A stretch of 64,000 nucleotides of DNA from Synchiropus splendidus (Eukaryota; Chordata; Actinopteri; Syngnathiformes; Callionymidae). This document shows positions 36,901-50,200 of the stretch, one piece after another. The translations under genes and the position numbers were made by a program. The first letter of the stretch is position 1. The number at the start of each line of letters is the position of its first letter. Location of the stretch: assembly GCF_027744825.2 (NCBI RefSeq), contig NC_071340.1:12660001-12724000 (forward strand), written 5' to 3'. The notes beneath the pieces were generated by a model that worked only from the letters and a program-made list of their open reading frames with translations, was not told the origin of the DNA and searched no databases.

Positions 36901-39900
36901 TTGATAAAGGCAGCCTGAAAACATTTCCAGTGTGCGTGTATGTGGGTGTGTCTGCTTTCGTTCAGCGGTGACCCAAGTAAATCAAAAGGCCTGCGTCGTC
37001 GCTTTTCTTGTTTGAAAATATTTAGTTTTCTGCTTTTAATTTCTCCGCAGCATCTTTTGTTGATCGAGACGAGTCTTATTTGTCTTCAAACATTTACTGT
37101 AAGAGATCGGCAGGAGTGTTATCGTGCAGTTGTTTGGGGAGACGTTACAGCTGCTACATGAAGAAATAGAACTGTACTCTCCATTGAAAGTAGATGTGAA
37201 GCGTTGTTCCCTGCAGATGAAGATGATAAGGTGATGAAATATTTCATTTCATTGCGCTGGTGTTCAGCTGTGTTGCCTGCATTGTTTTGCAGTTGTTGAG
37301 GTTTTTTTTTTCATTGTGGAAACATTTAATAAAAGATTTTGTGGTTTGATTTATGAGAATACCAGTGGCGAGCCACTGTACGCAGTCAAGGCTCAAAGTA
37401 TCCAGAAGTAACCAGTAGCTCCCTGCTTCCTTCCTTCTCTCCTCCTTCCACCCAATGTTTCATCGTTGTCAGGTCGATCCGTAATTGGCCGCCTCCCTCT
37501 GCGGTCGGGAGGCAGTGCTGAGAGATGTTGCGTGTGTGGGGCTAATATGACTATAAAAGGTTGGGGCCACGGAGCCTTAACACTAATCCTACTGCACAGA
37601 CTCCTATTAGCGCTGCCTGTGGCTGTCTGTCGGTGTGAGAGGACACAAAAGTTAAAACACCGGGCATGTCATCGAACAGCATGTCGGAATGCTCTGTTGC
37701 TTTAGTTCAACAGAGTCATGTTTTTGCTGCCTCGCAAACAGAATTCATGGGTGTTCAGCTCGTGGTCTGTGTGGTCTTGTTTCATGTCATTTAGAGTAAC
37801 AAATGACCTCATCTCCTTTTGGACCGACTCACACTTTCTCAGTGACTAAGAATAGTTAGCAGCACAGATGTGAGCATCTTCTCCAAGAACGATCTCATCT
37901 TTACAAACACTGCAAATTCACAACAGCGACTTGTGGGTTGATTCATGAGAACGTTGTAACAGAAGGACGTATGTCGGATGAAGACCACATGAGGTCACCG
38001 CCAAACCTCCACCTTTGTGTTTGGGTACTGCTCTTCCACGTCGTGGGAAAGAGAGAGGCGGTGCACTCCACATCCCACACACACTTCCAAGTTTGTCACT
38101 GTCCCCTGCTGATAAGAAGGACTCTGGTAAATGTCAAACTTGATGGGAGTTGCTGAGGTTCTTTCTCAATCTACAAACCTGAATAACTGTAAATAAAAGT
38201 TTGTCATTTCAGTCTCTGTATGGAGACATCAATGCATTTCTCTCTGATGCATCTAGCCTGTGTTTAGCGCATTGAATTTCAATCCCAAGGTACCGACTTC
38301 AAACCCTCCTGCACCACCATGTATTGACCTGAACACTCAGCAACTGTAGAATTAAATTACTGTTGAAATGTAAATAATAATAGTAATAAAACAAATAAAT
38401 TAAAAAAATAAATAAATCATAGAACTTCCCAGCCTGGACAAAGTATTCGGCAAATTGCGGCCTAGTGGCCATATGGCGCCTTTTGACCGTATGAATTACA
38501 ACTTTTCTTTTTTTGGAATAAAGTACGATTTAAAGAATAACAACTGAATTAAATTAAATTATAGATTATTGAATTATATTAAATAATTAAAGAAATAATC
38601 TATTCTAAAATAATAGTAATTAAATGTGCAACTTCGTTGTTTTCATCCCATCCGACTTCACGTATTAACGTAACTCATGCATGCAGGCAGGAAATGACGT
38701 CATAGAAACAAGCCCAGGTAGGAAATCGGCACCAAGTCGGGAATAGGGCAGTGACAAGATCAGCACACACAACTCCTCCGACCATGGAACGCATTGCCTC
38801 CCACTATTTGAGAAGGGCTACATTAAAGCAAAAAAGAAAAATATTTAATGTAATTGATTATTATTGGCATTAATGTGATAATTTGACACTCTAGTTTGTA
38901 GTCAAATGAGATTTTGGAAGAGTTGGTTTGAACCAAGTTTGAACCATTCAACTCAACTGCTGAAAAGCAAACAACACACTTGAATGAACCTATGAACTAA
39001 AAGCTTTGTTTGGGCGAACTCTCTTCTTGTGCTTCATTTCACTCGAGCCTTCCACCCAAATGCTTCATAAATTGCACTACAGTTGAGAACCGAAATACTG
39101 TCCGAGTTTTAAAACCATCCTGAAGAGTCAAGTCCAACATTCCTGACTTTATTGTCATGTCATACGATATCTACATTTCCCCCAGTTGTTTTGTCAATCT
39201 TTGTAAAAACACAATTTCTATTTTCCTTTCCTCAACTTTATCCACCATTATCCTCTGATACTACTTTAGTCTGACAAAAAAAACAGTATTTACCAGCACA
39301 CAGTTTTGACTCACATGTTATCAATTTAGATTTGTCTCTCTCCTGATGTCCTCCTTGTATTTGTTCCTGCAAGCAGCATTTCAAAATGAAAAGAAACAAA
39401 TGCTAATCAGAGAGCCTATATTTTATGATGCGGGCTGCGTAGCAACATGTGGCTTGTAATTAACGTTTCCCCTTTTCACAATAAAATAGAACGTCTCATC
39501 AGCTGTTTGGCACATTCCGAATATTTCATCTGGGAATAATGGGATAATCATGGACCGGCTCTGGAGTCATTCAGAACCTCACGAATATATTTGCACAATA
39601 TCCACACATTATTTTTTGTAAGTTATATATTGTTGCTGGTTGGAGCACATTTGACTTTCCATGCGTCATTTTAAACTCACAAAAATTAGATAAAATACTC
39701 ATTCGCTATGATGTATTTGTGACTTTGTACAAGTAGACACCAAACGGTGAGGATCCATTACTGCTCTGTGGTAGAAAAGCTCCTCTTTCATTATGTTTTC
39801 TTCCAAATCCTCCAGTAATGGTTCCACGGATGATAAATACGGAGTGAACTTTTAATTTCTTCATTACCTCGACTGCTTTATGATGTCAACCGTGATCTCG

Positions 39901-42900
39901 GATAATCCAAACTGTGTGTGGTTATTCTTGTTCTACAGCTAACTGATGGTGGAAAGGCAGCCAAAGGTGGAATTGCCGTGGGCGACATGGTTCTATCCAT
40001 CGACGGCATTGCCACAGAAGGAATGAACCACTTGGAAGCCCAGAACAAGATCAAGAGCTGCACTGGAAATCTCAGCCTCACCCTGCAGAAGTAAGTCCAT
40101 GATGTCAGAACCGAACCGCTTCGACCCTGATTTAACGTGTGAACACAGGAAAAGGGTGCCGTTTCTCTCCACAAACCTCAGCAGCAAATTGGAAGTCCAT
40201 TCGTACTCTTCTCCTTTGACATGGAGCAGATGTTCAGTGTTGTTACAGAAGTTAATCTTAGTTCACAAACAGTCGCACCGTAGCTCAGCTGGTCCCTGCA
40301 GGAAAGAGAAATGAGTCTAATCGCTGTGAGACCCCCACACGTGGACCACCCTCCGTCCCTGAGGTCGAACTCTTCTGCGATAAGTGGAGCGCTGCTTGGC
40401 GATACGTGTGATTTATGGATGACAGTTGTGAGAGACCAAGTGAAACATCTACAGGGACAAGTTGAACTTCAGCTCTAAACAAATGCACCAACTCTAGCGC
40501 TGTTTTAGATTTAGAGGATTTTCTATTCAAAACGACACAAGCTTTACTCGCTCTTGGTTGGATTTAAGTTTGAGGTTTTTGTGAGAGCTAATCCCATATC
40601 ATCGTGTGGTTGTTTGGGAGACTAGTTAAAGCATTTTCTGTGCCGTGCTTCCTGGCAAACATCAGGTTTTCATTCATTCTTCATTCCGCCACACGTGGAA
40701 GCACTTGTTTGATCCCGAGGAAGCGTTATAATGCTAACGCTGCGTGTCCGCTGTGAGATTTCTGGCTCCGGCTGAAGTTCTACAAAGATTTCTTTGGAGT
40801 GCGTCGGCAGGTGGGCAGTAGTCCATCTAGGATCTTGATGGGGTTTCCAAGGTTCAGGTTTGCTTGGCCCTTGTTGGCTTACCGAAGTTGACAAAGAGTG
40901 TCAGTCCTCGGTCAACATCTGGACTTTAATAGGTTTACATGAGTAATGGAAAGAAGAAATCTCGTCCTTCTCTTTTGTTAGTTCTTGAAGGCGTCACTCG
41001 TCTCTCTCTCCTTTATTCCGCCAGTGCTTTAACTGTCACTGGTTAAGAGAGCTTCAGGAATGAGAAGAGCAGGCTGGACTGTCCACAAAACATGGCACTT
41101 AGGAACTAAGTCTACTCCAGAGGTGGGCAATGAAATTTCCTGAAGGGCCACATTAGAAACAGTAACTGTTGTGAGGGGCCATCATCAAAAGGAAGACAGC
41201 TATGACTACAAAACATGACGGAAAAATATTCAAAATATATACTTTAGTAAAAAGGACCTAACAAGATTAAATGTAAGTAAGTGTAAAGATGCGATGAAAA
41301 ATTGAAATATTTAATTTCACATGCAGTTAACTTGAATGTAAATCAACATTACTATGAACCAAACGTTCAAGATAAAAATGTATTTCTAAATATATTTTCA
41401 GTATTCCTTCAATGTATTCTGAGCAACTAGAAAAACAAACAAAAATGGCCAATGTAAAGAAGAAAAATTTAGTCTTGAAACAAGACCATGCTATATTTAA
41501 TGCTGAAGTGGTGGTGGTGACTAAAAGAGAAGAAAAAAGCAGAAAAACTATAATGATCAGTTATAGTTTCAGTCTGATGTTAAAAGGGCCACAGAAATAC
41601 AGGCATCGGCCACATATGGCCCCCGGGCCACACTTTGCACTTTTCTCTACACACCATTTGCTTTGAATATTTGGCACCACTTGAGCTTCAATATCCTTCA
41701 CTTCCTTCGCCAAAGTCTGAATTGAATGGCTGTAGTATATCCCCCTGTTAGCAACGTTTACTTTGAGCTGCTAGCACTGCGCAGCGTTATGCTTTATCAT
41801 GTGCTTCTTATGAAGTCCCAATAACAGCGTTGAGCAAAAGCCAATGCAGCTCCATGTGGTCTCTGTCTGTGTACTCAAGGAGACAGGTTGTTATTCCTTT
41901 GCCAAATAAGAGAATGATTTAGGATGAGTGAGATTGGATGTGAGACTAGATGAGCCGCAGATGCGAGGATGGTTTTTGAGAGGAGAGTGAATTTGTGCGG
42001 TGCTCTTTTTCTTGTGAGAAATGACATGGCAGATAGACCTGGATCTTGGGCCAAATGCTTTTGGCTGACCTCGGAATTAGGTTAGTTGAAGTGAATTTAT
42101 TAACTGCAGAGTTGTGCTGGATAACACAAACCTGCTGTGTCCATGGTGACAAAATACATATAAGTTAATGTTTCCAACCTTGCCATGGAATCATGGTCTT
42201 ATGCAGCACTTTACCTGTTGCGTGAAGCTGAAATTAGATCAGTGGTTGACAGCCACTTTTGTTCCTGCTGCTGCTATTATAGCAAACTGCGATGGGAAAA
42301 CGTCATAAGTCTGGGGCCGCATAATCACGTTCGCGCTCTCGGGGCAAACGCGGTTAAGTGCTGGGTTGTTGTCAAGGCGCCTTGACTTTCACTCACAGAC
42401 CCTGCATTCACATGCAGGTTTTCATCAACAATAAATGTAAATGTATTTTCTGCTCTTGCACGCTCATGAGGCAGCTTGTAATTCGGGGCCTCAAGTGAGC
42501 GCATAACATGGGAGTCCTGCAGCCGTTCAATTATGTTTTAATGGGATCCCAAGGACCATGTAAGTGCAGGAATGTCCAGAGTTTTTACAGCTCCCCGAAG
42601 CACTGACATGAATTATCCCTCTTCTGTCACATTTTCGCTGGAGCTCACTGACGTTTTGCAGTTTCTCAGTATTTCTATTATTCATTTTTCGTGCATCAGT
42701 ATGTCCACACATATCCAAATTTCCCTTTAGACATTGTTGAATTTTCACCCTGACGTAAACCTGATTGTTTATAAGCAGGTTAAAGATTTTTTTTTTTTAG
42801 AATTGTATGACCCAAGAAAAATGTAGGTTTTTTATGAAGCAGGCGTTTTCAATTTATTATGATTAAAATGCATTACTTTATTTACGTGTTTCAACTTCAA

Positions 42901-45900
42901 GTACGTCATTTGAATTTCAGTTACAAGAAAAGCCGTCCAAAATATATTGTTAAATAATGGTGTTCGCTATGTTACTGTTGCAAGCGAGAGATACAGCATT
43001 TGCAGGCAGATATTTAACTTTAACTTCTGCCAGAATCTCATCTGTTACCGATATTATAATTGTTGTTGTCCTTCATACTGAACACTTGCTTGCTATCAAC
43101 ACATTTTTTAATTGTTGTTTTCTGTCATTTAATTGTTGTCTGTGGCGTGTGAGAGGAAAACCATGCATTTCTTAGGACAATTAAAAGCTATTTGTCTGGG
43201 ATAAAAAGCGAGGGAGTGCAAACAGATGGCTATAAAATGGTGTCTCTGGATGAACTGTTTCTTGTTTTGGGTACAGCTGAGGCCAAATGGAAGTCAAATA
43301 TCGACGAATACAATGCAATATAATACATGATACAACAATACAAGACATCTCTTTGAAGCATATCCTGGAAAACTGGCACTTTTATTTCTTGATCTGGTAA
43401 ACAAAAACATATTTTAATCTCTGCACCATATTAGTGCAAGTATTTTAACATATCCTGTTTCAACTGTTTTATTTATTGATTTTATTTATTGATTTTTAAC
43501 AACATTCAACAGAATTGTCCCAACATTTATTAAAAAAAAACAATCGAATGAATAAATTCAATCTAACTTGAAGCACGACAGACAAGAGCCACTCTTTAAC
43601 ATCAGGATAGTGATGTCATGGTTCACACTCACGATGTGTCTAAGTGATCAGTTGCACACACACCTGCACTCACTATACAAAGTTTATGAAGCTCTCCCTG
43701 CTCCTCTGACAGCTGCTTGAGTTATTTTGAGTGGGAAAGTTGGCTCCAAGATTTAGTCGAGGGCCTCAGTGAGGAAAGTATATCTAGGGTTGCGGCATCT
43801 GTTTACACTTTGTTCTTGGAATAGATTCAGCGAAATCCCTGGATTGTACTTTCATAGATTGTCAACTTACACTGACACACGTGTGCTGCGGGTGTCGCTG
43901 CGCTTGTGTTTTACTAGCATCAGCACGTTTTTTTTTTGTTTTTTTTTTCGTGCGTGTTAAAAAACAAAGCAATTCCCCCATATACTGACTGCTTTCTTGT
44001 ACACTACACTTCACTGGGAAATGGCTTGAATCAACCACAGGTGACAAATGTTCCCTTGTGAAATATGACTATGTGCTTGAAACGTGAATGGACTCCATGT
44101 TTACCTGGAACTGACTCACGTGTAACAAGAACGGCCGGTTGAAAATAGCCCAGCTTTGGCAGAACCAACTACCCAGCTCACCTAAGAGCATGTGTCATCA
44201 ATCATAAACCTGATTGGGTGCTGTGGTGTGACCACTTTATTACAAGTATTATGTCATGATTCTCTCATCTAGACATTTATGTAGCACAAAAAAAAATATA
44301 TATATATATAAAAGGTGGCAGAAGAAATGGCTGAAGACAGCGCAACGTAACACAACAAATAATCTTCACTTGTTAGCACAGGCTTGTGTTACTGCTTTGT
44401 TGAAACCTCTTTTTCTGTATCTGTTGTTTGTTCTGCCATTCATCTTCTTTCAATGTGGAGCGAGACTCAAGCACTGTGATTCATTTAAGACAGGTGACTC
44501 CATTAACAAACTGCTTAGCTACTCAATTTCTGCCACTTGTTCTTGGCATTGCAGGGTCAGTATCGGCGACCCCAGAGTCATAAAGCCATAGAAAATGTTA
44601 TCTAACATTAAGTAATGTACTTAAATATGTACACTGTGTTATCCATATTTTGGCATTCCAAGGTGAAAAATAGACGACATTTGAATTAAAATTGGGGCAA
44701 AAAGAACAAGCCTTGATCAGACATGTCAAGTGACACTGGGTTGCATCAACATTTAAAAGACGAGACTTGAATTACATGCTAATTTCAATACATTTCTGTC
44801 ACTATTTTTTTTGTTTTCTGCCTATCATTGTTAGTTCAAAACATCTTCAGAGTGAGTGACGTTGAAAGCTTATTCCCACTGGCCTCTCTCGTGCTAAGCC
44901 CATGTGTCACATGACGTTCTATCTTCGGTGTAGATGGCTGCTGTTGACGTCTGTTTACTGTATAAGACAAGACAAATCTCCAGTATTACTTTTTATCTAT
45001 TGCGCCTTTGTAATGGAGGTGGAAGTGAATGGGCTTGGAGCGGTTTGGAACTCTCCAACTGCAGCTGCCTCGACATCTTAGTTGTGTGTGATATTTGCCA
45101 AAGATCAGTCAAAGCCAAGGTGCCAAATTTGACTCACCTGTTCCTGTCACTCACTGCGGTGCAGGATTTGCCAAATAAAACAAACTCTCTTTTAGTTGCA
45201 AGAGTTGCTCACTTTATACTTAACACTAATGCGACGCTGCTGCATCTGGACCATTCTGTCTTTGTCCTCCACTTTCCAAAAAACACAAACTATTAGATCA
45301 TTAGTGGTTACGTCAATTCACACATATATTTTGAAGCCAATACTATTTAATGTGAATCAAATTAAGTTGTCTTTGGCTCTTCGCTAAATGAAGCAAACTG
45401 TTGACCAGATTATGAAAATAACTCCCGCAGCCTGACGCAATGAAGTTAAGAGAATAAAAGCAATGAAAATAACACTTCATTTGTTCAATTGCCAATTGCC
45501 AAATACAATAATACAACGTGACATACACAAATAATTGACATTTCACATCATGAGAAATTGAACATATAGATCGGCCAGGAATAAAGGAAACTAGGAAGGT
45601 TTGTTTGCAATCGATACTCAAATTCAAGACCTTTTTTTGTGTGTTTCCTCAGATAAAATGAATTGAAAAGACGATTTATTAGTTGCCATAATCATACACT
45701 CACACTTGACGTTGGATCTGAGTTAAATACATCTGTAGCTGTCTATAAACCTGCGCTAAATCCAAACGATCAAAGTCAGTTTTTCAGCCTTCTGGCAAAA
45801 AAAAAAAAAAAAGCTGCTGGCATGTACTTCTTCAATGTCAGCCTCAGGAAGTACACAGGGTGTTTTCGTGCTTGTACTACAGGCTTGCCCTGGCTGGGGC

Positions 45901-47154
45901 AGCAGCAGGAGTCAAAGAAACGGAACAGAGTGATCCTTGGAACTCATCGTGAAGACTTTGATACCCGTAACCTCCGCGCATGATTCATGGGCCGCGTCGT
46001 GCGTACGAACATCGCTTCCTTTTCCAGCTGGGAACCGTTTTTGAAGCGCAGTTTGTCTTGGAGTGCCGAGCTCGGGAGCCAGAAGACGTTTTGGCGTCTT
46101 GCTTGATGGACTGTTGGTTTGGATTTTGTTTCTTTACAAATAAAGCAAAAATTTCAGAATGTTCTTTCAACTCAAATCAAATTAGCTTTAGCGGGAACTT
46201 TGCAGTTTCCACTACCTTCCTCTTCGTTCCTCGACTTTGTGTGCAGTGATGCTGATGTCGAACCAAAGCTGAAACCTCAGCATATTCAAAGTTAAATGGA
46301 GCAACAGAGATGAGAGTTATGGCTCTCAATGGGAGACGAAAGAATTACTCACTACCAGTAGGGAACATGAGTTCTTGTTCACAGGAGCTGGGGCCAGTGA
46401 ACAGAAGAGACTAGAAGCTAAAAGGAGAGGCCATTACAACTGCTCTCCAGAACCTGCATGAGATCAATGGCACAGTAGTCACCAAAGTGGGTTTCTGTAG
46501 GCAGATTCTGGCGTCATCTATCTACCTATAGACGTGTGAGCACTGTCATGGTAGAGGAGCAGCTACTGTCACGTTCAAAGATCAGGCACCTCTTGACATC
46601 ATACATTCTCAAGGGCAGACACAGGGTCAGGTGGATTGAAAACATCTCCACAACAGATTGAAAAGTCTTATATCATGTGGAGTCACTGCCTCTGTAATGT
46701 CTTGAACATCAAACTAGCCTCACTTTATTGCCCTCCATTACTAATATTCACCTATTGTCCCTCAGCCCAGTGGGGGACCAACATATATTTGATAAAGTGA
46801 AAACATGTCGGGACCAATATTCAACCCTAGAACATTAACATTGGGTGATTTTCACCCGCACAATTCTGGTCTTATGATTTTTATGGTCTCACTGCTGTCT
46901 GTGTTGCATGGGTCCACCGATGTCATTGATGTTATGTTTGTTTCCTGCCTCCCATCCATGCTTTTTTGTTCAAGAGGCATGCGTTTTATGTGATATTATA
47001 TATGAGGAAGTTAAAAAAGGGAACTGCAAGTTGGCATAAGGTGTTATGCTTTTACATAACATTGTATTTTATCCCGGATATTATATGCATTAGTGACAGT
47101 CTTATTAATTTTAACAATGGGTTAGGAGAAAAATGAAATATAAAAATGAAATGT

Positions 47155-47233
<79 letters not shown>

Positions 47234-50200
47234 CCTTTTGGGTTAACGCAAAATGACACAAACAGCCATGACAAAGGTTTCAGCGTTTTAGGAATTAGAA
47301 TTGAGAGATGATGTGAAGTTTGACCAGACATTTTATGCTCATGATATACTTTGCTCTCATTTGATATGATATTTAAAGTGTGGGCCTCATGATATCTGCA
47401 AAAGGACCACAATAGGCCCTCAGACCCACATTAAAAAAAAGCGCCGCCTGACTCTGTCTGCTGACATTATTCGTTTTATTTTTCACTGTGTGCTCACTAT
47501 AGTGACTGGGCACTGTATGTGTTTATGGTTCCACAGTCTAATTATGTATATAAATACATAATTATATAGAGGCCAGATGTTTAAATGCTTGGTATAATAT
47601 GGCATGTTGTCCGTCATTAGCAAGATTATAGTGGGTTTTTGTGTAACCTATCATGTTCTAATCTTTTTTCCAGGAAAATAATCTTCACTTCCCCTTTAAT
47701 AGAAAGATTTCTGATCCCCGAGTGGGGAAATGCATATTTTGTCATCGGCTCCACTGGCCAGGCTTACTGTTGCCAAAAACCCTGCAGCTGTTAGTGACCC
47801 CTCTGGTGGGTTTTTGGGGAGCCACGAACTGTTGGAGCGATCACCCTGCTGTCCGCGTGGGCAGATGCTTGCGCCGGTGAAGGCAAAGACCTATTGTAGG
47901 TTGAACCTTGAACCTGAAAGTCATTTTATTTACTTTTCGGTACGTGCCACATCGCCCACTAAAATGTGACACCTGAACACATCATTGGCTGTGTAGCTTT
48001 TGGTTCTTTTTCATTTGAATATTTGTGTTTTGTGGCCGACTGTCCCTCTTGAGCAGTTTTCAGAACCATTGTTTTTGATTTTGTCAGACAGATTTTATAA
48101 GTTTCCTTGAACTCCTGACTCCTGACTTGCTTCGACCAGGGATGATCATGTTCATAGATGGAAGCAATTACGTTTGATAATGACACAATGGCATCATGGC
48201 ATTCTGGGAAAAGATCCTGATACTATAAAGTTTAAGCACCCGATTAAGGTTGCTTCATTATGAGTTGCCTGTCGCTCCTGAAAATGCACCCCAAACCGCC
48301 TGCAAACACGACTTATTTATAGTCCACCCACACGTGGCAATAATCCTGCCAGTCACCGTGCACTGACTCGCGGCCCTGGCATCCTCCCCTTGTTACGGTG
48401 GTCTGTTTCAGTTTATGGTGAAGCTGAAAGCAAACCCTCCACTCTTTTCTTCAAGTCACAGAGAATGAAACTAAAAGAAGAGTTTGAAGCTTGAATATTC
48501 AGTCATACTTGTCTTTCATGCCAGAGTCTACTGAATGGAATGTTACATTTGGTGTGTGGGGTACTGAGTTAGCATCCTTCACGTATATGATCTTTATTTA
48601 GAATCGGGAACACAGTGCCAAAATGACTCGCCAAGAGAGAACAGTATATCAAGCACAATTTTCTCTCTGCTCATGTTGACACAGTGGGTCACAGCAACCA
48701 GTTACCCTCTGCACTTCACACATTTGAGCTATGGAGACACATTTCACTGCTCGAGTACATGACAAGTGTCAGACTCTACTGTCTCTCTGTGCATTTGAAT
48801 CTGACGTTTGGGCTAGAATTGAAGTTAAAGGGTTGAAATCAAAGCTGCTGCATGTGATCATATCTTCTTTGATCTACGTTGTCTCCATCCTCGCAGACAT
48901 CTGCACTGAGCATGATAGAAAGAGCAGAGTGGGAGCTGGTGCTACCAGGCAGCTGAGGCGACTTCAAGTGTTCTGGTTTAAATTTATAGACGTGAAGGAC
49001 ATGAGATCTCCCTGTGGAACCTTCTAGAAGGTCTGCTCTGATAGGAATGCTGAGCTGCTGACAGTTTTGTCTTCTGTTACTTCACAGCTTACATAAGAGC
49101 TACCTTCTGATAACTGCTGTGTTTTTCCACCAGATCATGTTCCATACATTAAGATGCGCAGACTGCTCAATGCATAAATACTGGTTTTATTTTTGTTGAC
49201 TGTTTTTTTTATTCTGTTGTTCTTCCTTGTTTTTCTACAATGAGGTAGAACTTGAATTAAAGTTTTGTAATTAATAAAAAAAAAAAAGTACATTTTCAAT
49301 CATCAATGTTTTTTACTTTACCACGTGCCTTTCTTCAAACTTGGAAATTTGCAGAACTATTTTTTTGTTTTCCCTTGCCTGCATCACTCAGTAATGAGAT
49401 CAGTCTGAAGGATTTGAAATGATCACAGTGAAATGAAAATGATGTTGCTCTGCGAAGCTTATGTGACTTTTCAGGGAAAGGTATGCTCCTCAACTGACCT
49501 TTGCAGGAGCATGTGGGTCCAAGTGGCTTCAAGTGTACAAAAGAGCAGCAGTATCAGATGGATGAAGGCTTTTGTCGACTAAAAACAGCTGCTTTAAAAA
49601 GCACATCTACATTTAGTCCCAGGTTTTCAGCGCGAGCGACTCATATTTCAAAGTTTAAAAGACATAAACAGGCAAACTTTTTGGATCTGCGGTGGCTAAT
49701 GATGGAAATACGAGTGTTTTAGGGAGATCAGGTTTAAAAATGATTCACCCGACTAGACATTTCTTCGAACCACAGTAATTTACTGGCCCAACTGGGACTG
49801 TTTGGACTAGAACCATTAATATCACTCTTAGGTTTATCCAAAAATAACTTCATAGAATGAATAGAAGGAAGCTTGTATTACAAACTTTCATACTTTTAGG
49901 TCACTTCTATCGAGTGGGTAACCAAACTGGATTATTATTATAATGCCTATTATGTATATATATTAATATTCTTTACTTGCCTTTTCAGGGTCTCCAGTGC
50001 TCCCAAACCACCTCCTGTAGCACCAAAGGTACAGTATCCATCTGCAGTGCTGCCTGTTATGTGTGTGATATATCAAACTTTACTCTGTAATTTCCCAGTT
50101 ATTTTTAATGCTATTATATTTTCATTGATTTATATATCAGAAGGGATCTTTTAATGACACACTGAAGCCATTATACAGATGTACATTATACAGATCTTGA

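Noticed and set aside
40275..40300. tRNA-like A box (GTAGCTCAGCTGGT)
   Set aside because: No B box, acceptor stem or cloverleaf partner follows at the expected distance.
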